A DNA stretch of 9,318 bases. It comes from Clostridiales bacterium. GTDB taxonomy: Bacteria > Bacillota > Sulfobacillia > UBA995. The notes under the pieces were generated by a model that was not told where the DNA came from, did no database searches, and saw only the letters and a list, made by a program, of their open reading frames with translations. Where the stretch lies: positions 1 through 9,318 of the forward strand of contig DOZU01000240.1 of assembly GCA_003517845.1 (NCBI GenBank). Direction: 5' to 3'. The stretch's first letter is position 1, and every line of letters begins with the position of its first letter. The translations under genes and the position numbers were made by a program. Positions 6,407 through 9,318 of this stretch are shown here, piece by piece.

Positions 6407-6921
6407 TGAGAATTCTTCATGGCGTGCTGGCCTGCGGCAATCAGTCCGTGCCTTATGCGGTCGAAAGGGAAGGTATTGCCGCCACCGCCCGGGTCGGGGA
6501 CTGCGAGGTCATCCTCAGCGTACACCCGGTAACGCCCGGGATCTTGGCCGTCACCTGCAACGGTCAGAATCTGCAGGTTCACTGGGCTACGGACGGCCCG
6601 CGGACCCTGCTGCATATTAAAGGACAAACCTATGAGTTTGAGTTCGGGAGGGCGGGTCCGGGACGGGCGCGTGCCCAGGTGGCGGAGGGCGACCTGCGGG
6701 CGCCCATGCCCGGCGTGGTAACCCGGATGCTGGTTCGGCCGGGGCAGACGGTCAACACGGGCGATCCGCTATGCGTGGTCGAGGCCATGAAGATGGAGCA
6801 CCTCGTACGCGCCGTCCGGCCCGGGCGGGTGGTTCGCGTCACCGAACCGGGGACACAGGTCGAGAGCGGCGCCATCGTGGTGGAGGTGGAGAAGGCGGCG
6901 GACGATGCCGATCGACGCTGA
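6403..6921 (+). CDS. MCC biotin-carrier subunit with BT-like N-terminal domain
   Basis: This 172-residue protein carries the swinging biotin. Its C-terminal biotinyl domain (about 97-164) begins DLRAPMPGVVTRMLVRPGQ and contains VVEAMKMEH, with Lys130 as the expected biotinylation site. Residues 1-82 are a beta-rich segment ending HIKGQTYEFEF. They resemble the BT (BC-CT mediating) barrel that joins the two halves of fused MCC alpha subunits, though only weakly by eye. Residues 83-96 are a Gly/Ala/Arg linker. The ATG at 6403 overlaps the stop of the biotin carboxylase as ATGA, a classic coupling arrangement; a second ATG follows at once at 6406. The frame is open back to 6241, but that part is a shadow of the upstream gene. 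Together the two proteins make one MCC alpha equivalent. BirA would attach the biotin. Confidence 0.92.
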   Translation: MMRILHGVLACGNQSVPYAVEREGIAATARVGDCEVILSVHPVTPGILAVTCNGQNLQVHWATDGPRTLLHIKGQTYEFEFGRAGPGRARAQVAEGDLRAPMPGVVTRMLVRPGQTVNTGDPLCVVEAMKMEHLVRAVRPGRVVRVTEPGTQVESGAIVVEVEKAADDADRR

Positions 6922-7843
6922 TCTAATTCCCGCCTCCGGACGTGCTCCCGCGGGAGTTCGGGTAGTGGAGGTCGGCCCGCGCGACGGCTTGCAGGACGAA
7001 ACGGGGAGCATCACTATCGAGGCCAAGGTGGCGTTCATCGAGCGGCTTGCCGAGGCCGGACTCCCCACCATCGAGGTCGGCTCCTTCGTTCGGCCCGACC
7101 TCGTGCCCCAGATGGCCGACACCGAAGAAGTTTTGAGGCGCTTGCGGCCCCGCGACGGCATTACCTACATGGCCCTGGTGCCCAACCGCCGCGGTCTCGA
7201 GCGGGCGCTGGCCGGTGGAGTACGGGCTATAGCGGTTCTCACCGCGGCGTCCGATGCCTTCACCCGCGCGAACACCGGGATGACGGTAGACGAATCGCTG
7301 CGAAAGTGCCGCGACCTCATCGACCATGCCCGGCGGTCAGACCTCCTCGTGCGCGGCTACCTCTCGACGGCTTGGTGGTGCCCGTACGACGGACCGGTGG
7401 ATCCCCGGGGCGTCCGTCGCGTCGCCCGGGAACTGCTCGACATGGGGTGCCAGGAAATATCGCTGGCCGACACGGTGGGCGCCGCGACTCCGAACGAGGT
7501 CCGCCGATTACTGGAAATGCTGTTGGCGGAGATCCCTGCCGACCGGCTGGGGGTGCACTTCCACGATACCCGGGGGACGGCCCTGGCCAACGTACTGGCG
7601 TCGCTTGAACTCGGCATAACGACCATCGATGCCTCGGCCGGAGGTCTGGGCGGGTGTCCGTTCGCGCCGGGGGCCCTGGGCAACCTGGCCACCGAGGACC
7701 TGCTGTACATGCTGCACGGCATGGGCATAGTCACCGGCGTCGACCTCGACCTCGTCCGGAGCAGTTCGGCGCTACTGGAAACGGCCCTCGGCCGGAGGCT
7801 TCCGTCCCGCTACTTGCAGGCCGGCCCGCCGCGTCGCGGGTAA
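6905..7843 (+). CDS. mvaB: Hydroxymethylglutaryl-CoA lyase
   Basis: The 312-residue TIM-barrel enzyme of the HMGL-like family cleaves HMG-CoA to acetyl-CoA and acetoacetate, the last step of leucine breakdown. VEVGPRDGLQDE (21-32) holds the catalytic Arg26 and metal ligand Asp27. VGSFV (58-62), SLADT (186-190), the metal-binding HFH of GVHFHDTRG (216-224), and the signature GGLGGCPFAPGALGNLATED (246-265) are all present. Cys251 matches the active-site cysteine of human HMGCL and Asn260 a metal ligand. ATG 6905 has GAAGG (6891-6895) nine bases upstream and overlaps the carrier gene by 17 bases. The absence of a long N-terminal targeting sequence fits a cytoplasmic bacterial enzyme. One oddity is AWWCPYDGPVDP (156-167): many homologues have a small residue plus Gly where this has Trp-Trp. 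It is the last gene of the operon; no strong terminator follows. Confidence 0.94.
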   Translation: MPIDADLIPASGRAPAGVRVVEVGPRDGLQDETGSITIEAKVAFIERLAEAGLPTIEVGSFVRPDLVPQMADTEEVLRRLRPRDGITYMALVPNRRGLERALAGGVRAIAVLTAASDAFTRANTGMTVDESLRKCRDLIDHARRSDLLVRGYLSTAWWCPYDGPVDPRGVRRVARELLDMGCQEISLADTVGAATPNEVRRLLEMLLAEIPADRLGVHFHDTRGTALANVLASLELGITTIDASAGGLGGCPFAPGALGNLATEDLLYMLHGMGIVTGVDLDLVRSSSALLETALGRRLPSRYLQAGPPRRG

Positions 7844-7921
7844 TCGGAGTACAGCCCGCCAGGAAGCTCATGGCGAGCTGAAACGAACCCGCCCCCCGTC
7901 TGGACATCCTGCCACCGCCAA
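7844..7921. other. Gap after HMG-CoA lyase
   Basis: No gene is seen. AGCTC/GAGCT (7865-7869 with 7875-7879) can form a five-base-pair hairpin with a five-base loop, and CGCCA/TGGCG overlaps it. No T run follows, so an intrinsic terminator for the operon is not evident. Confidence 0.4.
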
Positions 7922-7968
7922 CACCATGTGGTGCCATGCTTGCCATTATGTGGGAACTATGGCATACT
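7922..7968 (+). promoter_or_regulatory. Sigma-A-type promoter with flanking inverted repeats
   Basis: TTGCCA (7940-7945) and CATACT (7963-7968) each match the consensus at five of six positions, with the optimal 17-base spacer in a locally AT-rich patch. Transcription would start near 7975, giving a leader of about 43 bases before GTG 8018. The dyad TGCCAT (7941-7946) / ATGGCA (7959-7964) overlaps both hexamers, a second TGCCAT lies at 7932-7937, and CACCA/TGGTG (7922-7933) forms another dyad just upstream. This arrangement suggests a repressor site over the promoter. It drives the two small genes to the right, separately from the leucine operon. Confidence 0.65.
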
Positions 7969-8017
7969 ATTTTGGCGGGCTGCCCCAGGGCAGATCGTCT
8001 CCCGAATGGAGGGTTCG

Positions 8018-8287
8018 GTGCTCCGAGTCTTGGCTGTAGGGGTTAACGTGGTCATCGTCCCCGGTAGGACCGTGCCTGACGGCACGATCATCGGTGCCGG
8101 CATCCTCGTCCACGCTCCCATCGCGCCCGGCCGTTACACGCTGGAACAGGCGGTGCACTATGTGCCTTTCGACCAGGGCGAGCCGCCTCCCAAACCCATC
8201 CGCCGCGCAGGAGAATCGGAGCGGCGGTCGAACTCCCGCTGGGATGAGGTCCGGGCAGGCGGGGGAATGAGGCCCGGGCGATCATAG
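8018..8287 (+). CDS. Small protein of unknown function, hexapeptide-like N-terminal half
   Basis: I do not recognise this 89-residue product as a named family. From residue 13 it runs in hexads with an aliphatic first position: IVPGRT, VPDGTI, IGAGIL, VHAPIA. This resembles the turns of left-handed beta-helix (LbetaH) acyltransferases and gamma-carbonic anhydrases, but only about four turns are present, too few for a stand-alone enzyme. The second half (about 53-89) is polar, Pro/Arg/Gly-rich and probably disordered. GTG 8018 is chosen because GGAGGG (8008-8013) lies just upstream and because the promoter at 7940-7968 rules out the longest frame from 7928. ATG 8006 is an alternative. The next small gene begins 23 bases after its stop, so the two are probably co-transcribed. 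It could be a remnant of a transferase. The good promoter and ribosome site argue for expression. Confidence 0.6.
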   Translation: MLRVLAVGVNVVIVPGRTVPDGTIIGAGILVHAPIAPGRYTLEQAVHYVPFDQGEPPPKPIRRAGESERRSNSRWDEVRAGGGMRPGRS

Positions 8288-8310
8288 ACCCTGGCGGCAG
8301 GTGGGGCGGG

Positions 8311-8430
8311 ATGCGGCGAGCGGAACGGCAGCCGCTCGGCGGGCTGCGGCGGGCAATCATGCTGAGGATCCTTGTGGTGCTGGGAGCAGTGCTGTTCCTC
8401 ATGTTGGGCGTCTTGCCGAGGGTGCGATAG
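8311..8430 (+). CDS. Small single-span membrane protein (39 residues)
   Basis: This short frame reads MRRAERQPLGGLRRAIMLRI and continues as LVVLGAVLFLMLGVLPRVR to TAG at 8428-8430. The N-terminal 15 residues carry five arginines. Residues about 16-36 form one strongly hydrophobic helix, and the last residues are again basic. The positive-inside rule is ambiguous, with a slight preference for the N-terminus in the cytoplasm. AGGTGG (8299-8304) lies six bases before ATG 8311, a good ribosome binding site. A second in-frame ATG at 8359 would leave just the helix (23 residues). It follows the unknown protein by 23 bases under the same promoter. No family is recognised. It could be a membrane regulator or anchor, or a spurious frame, though the ribosome site and the clean helix favour a real gene. 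Confidence 0.55.
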   Translation: MRRAERQPLGGLRRAIMLRILVVLGAVLFLMLGVLPRVR

Positions 8431-8522
8431 TCGGCCGACGGGTTCGGCGACCCGCGAGAGGGACCTCGCCGGCCGTGCTGTGGTGGAGGGGCGAATCGGG
8501 GGCGGGGTTCAGGTGCTGCGGG
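8431..8522. other. Convergent gap between small genes and Nudix gene
   Basis: No gene is seen. TCGGCCGA (8431-8438) is a palindrome, and CGGGT/ACCCG (8439-8443 with 8450-8454) forms a short hairpin with a six-base loop. Neither is followed by a T run. The sequence GGGGCGGGGTTC (8499-8510) resembles a half-copy of the window's palindromic repeat, but the match is inexact. Confidence 0.35.
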
Positions 8523-8951
8523 TCATCGGTCCTGACGGCCGGTGAGCTGCGCCAAGGCCCGACTGAGGACCAGGCGATTGTTGGGGTAGTCACATTGGAC
8601 CGGCGCGGTTTCGGCCGGGCACCAGCGAAGGTCTGCCACCTCCCCTGGCTGGGGGCGCGCCTCGCCCGGCAAGGCTTCCACGAGGAAGTAGGTGACTTCC
8701 TTGACCACGTCGCCGTCATCCGCCCCCTCAAGCGGATAGCACGCGGTACCTGGAAGACTACCCACCCGCCCGATGACTCCCGTCTCTTCCTCGATCTCGC
8801 GCAAGGCCGTCTGGGCGGGGGTTTCTCCCCGCTCCCCTTTGCCCTTGGGCAAAGTCCACCAGCCGAAACGGTCCAGGATCAACAGGAACTCCCAACCCCG
8901 GCCGGTTGCCCGAAACACCACTCCGCCCGCTGCTTTCTCCCGAACTGGCAC
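8523..8951 (-). CDS. Nudix hydrolase
   Basis: The 142-residue protein has a perfect Nudix box at residues 37-59: Gly37, five residues, Glu43, seven residues, then REIEEETGV (51-59). Glu52, Glu55 and Glu56 are the expected Mg2+ ligands. Upstream, KAAGGVVFRATGRGWEFLLI forms the first strands, and WTLPKGKGE leads into the box. Such enzymes hydrolyse nucleoside diphosphates linked to another group; substrates range from oxidised dNTPs to diadenosine polyphosphates. The LPKGKGERGE entry and the small single-domain size are like bacterial Ap4A/MutT-type members, but the substrate cannot be fixed from sequence. The start is GTG at 8951, with AAGGTG on the minus strand five bases before it. It is convergent to the small genes and has no obvious link to leucine breakdown. 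The 222-codon frame on the other strand is a GC-rich shadow. Confidence 0.93.
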   Translation of the reverse strand: MPVREKAAGGVVFRATGRGWEFLLILDRFGWWTLPKGKGERGETPAQTALREIEEETGVIGRVGSLPGTACYPLEGADDGDVVKEVTYFLVEALPGEARPQPGEVADLRWCPAETAPVQCDYPNNRLVLSRALAQLTGRQDR

Positions 8952-9055
8952 GCGCTCACCTTGAAATGAGACATGAGGCCACCTGGACGCCGGGCCGGAC
9001 GATCAGGGATTCGGGCACGGGTCTCCGCCGCCCCCGGGTCGAGTTCTTAGTCCTC

Positions 9056-9069
9056 AACCCGCCCCTGCC
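9056..9069. repeat. Half-copy of palindromic repeat, copy 2
   Basis: AACCCGCCCCTGCC is the exact reverse complement of the first 14 bases of the imperfect palindrome at 922-935. It shares the AACCCGCCCCT core with the right arm of the perfect palindrome at 9261-9289. Its partner arm is not obvious upstream, apart from a partial CGGGT at 9035-9039. Confidence 0.45.
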
Positions 9070-9098
9070 CGGAACCGATCACCGGCACGGCGTCCAGG

Positions 9099-9318
9099 AT
9101 GGCCCCACGTGAATTCGCACTGCAGCTGATGAAGATTGCCCTCGATGCGTCGTTCGCCGTCGCTCTCGCCATACCCTGCATCACTGAAAAATTCATTCGG
9201 CCCCGGATCCCGTGTCCCCTGCCGGATCACGTGCATGCGCCCATGTTGACCCTCAAGGATGTAGGGGCGGGTTCGGAACCCGCCCCTACGGTGGCAGCCA
9301 GATCGCGCTCCCCATGGT
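9099..9318 (+). CDS. Doubtful partial ORF running off the right edge
   Basis: ATG 9099 opens a frame of at least 73 codons with no stop before the window ends. It begins MAPREFALQLMKIALDASFA and has a modestly hydrophobic stretch around residues 15-28. I recognise no family. There is no spaced Shine-Dalgarno (only CCAGG directly abutting the ATG), and the frame reads straight through the palindromic repeat at 9261-9289, which codes there for GAGSEPAPT. Both points argue against a real gene, though GC-rich repeats can be read in frame. An internal ATG at 9129 is also possible. A competing minus-strand frame covers 9054-9236. Confidence 0.15.
   Translation, partial: MAPREFALQLMKIALDASFAVALAIPCITEKFIRPRIPCPLPDHVHAPMLTLKDVGAGSEPAPTVAARSRSPW
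9261..9289. repeat. Perfect 29-base palindromic repeat, copy 3
   Basis: GTAGGGGCGGGTTC (9261-9274) and GAACCCGCCCCTAC (9276-9289) are perfect 14-base inverted arms around a single G at 9275. This form, starting GTAGGGGCGGGTT, is what I would expect of dispersed REP-like intergenic palindromes found in many bacterial genomes. The degraded copy at 922-952 and the half-arm at 9056-9069 support a family in this genome. It could also serve as a strong RNA hairpin at a transcript end, but no T run follows. Confidence 0.8.

Larger units (their letters stand above)
8952..9318. other. Right-end region, mostly non-coding, with repeats
   Basis: No recognisable gene occupies these 367 bases. The part to about 9050 should hold the minus-strand Nudix promoter, which I could not pinpoint. 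A hairpin pairs CGGGT-x-GAG (9035-9043) with CTC-x-ACCCG (9053-9061). The half-repeat lies at 9056-9069 and a perfect palindrome at 9261-9289. Two overlapping weak ORFs share 9099-9236: a plus frame open to the window end and a 60-codon minus frame starting at 9236. Neither has a convincing ribosome site or a family match. Confidence 0.5.

Noticed and set aside
6395..6412. Programmed -1 frameshift joining biotin carboxylase and carrier into one protein
   Set aside because: There is no slippery heptamer before the TGA (the bases are GGAGACCATGATGA), and the overlapping ATG explains the carrier's translation by reinitiation.
7865..7879. Intrinsic terminator after HMG-CoA lyase
   Set aside because: The stem is only five base pairs and no T run follows.
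8301..8969. 222-codon plus-strand frame covering the Nudix gene
   Set aside because: The minus strand has a perfect Nudix box and a good ribosome site; the plus frame has no recognisable domain.
1..9318. CRISPR array, toxin-antitoxin pair, defence island, transposase or prophage genes
   Set aside because: No regularly spaced repeats and no proteins of these types were found on either strand; the only repeats are the few palindromes described.

Overview
The window is GC-rich bacterial DNA dominated by a complete-looking leucine / isovaleryl-CoA degradation module. Several points suggest a high-GC member of the Bacillota (Firmicutes): strong purine-rich Shine-Dalgarno sites, frequent GTG starts, a tRNA with encoded CCA, a BioY-type biotin transporter, and a methylcrotonyl-CoA carboxylase whose alpha chain is split into separate biotin-carboxylase and biotin-carrier polypeptides, recalling the yng operon of Bacillus. 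This placement is an inference; no phylogenetic marker was tested.

Layout. 1-260: a tRNA-Pro(CGG) gene with a plausible promoter and a weak terminator-like structure. 282-842: bioY (+). 843-1092: convergent gap with three stem-loops, one of them a degraded copy of a palindromic repeat. 1093-2232: acyl-CoA dehydrogenase (-). 2233-2517: divergent control region. 2518-7843: five tightly packed + strand genes (MCC beta, methylglutaconyl-CoA hydratase, MCC biotin carboxylase, MCC BT/biotin-carrier subunit, HMG-CoA lyase), with gaps or overlaps of at most 17 bases, clearly one operon. 7844-8430: a well-formed sigma-A-type promoter embedded in inverted repeats, followed by a small protein of unknown function with a hexapeptide-like pattern and a 39-residue single-span membrane protein. 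8523-8951: Nudix hydrolase (-). 8952-9318: mostly non-coding, with further copies of the palindromic repeat and two weak overlapping ORFs.

How the genes work together: the acyl-CoA dehydrogenase would oxidise isovaleryl-CoA (or a similar branched acyl-CoA) to 3-methylcrotonyl-CoA. The split carboxylase makes 3-methylglutaconyl-CoA, the crotonase-family hydratase gives HMG-CoA, and the lyase releases acetyl-CoA and acetoacetate. BioY could supply the biotin the carboxylase needs, though it lies on the far side of the dehydrogenase and is not in the operon.

I see no defence system, mobile-element gene, CRISPR array or clearly new multi-gene system. The less ordinary items are the split carboxylase alpha chain, the dehydrogenase catalytic-base arrangement, the two small genes behind a dedicated promoter, and the dispersed palindromic repeat.
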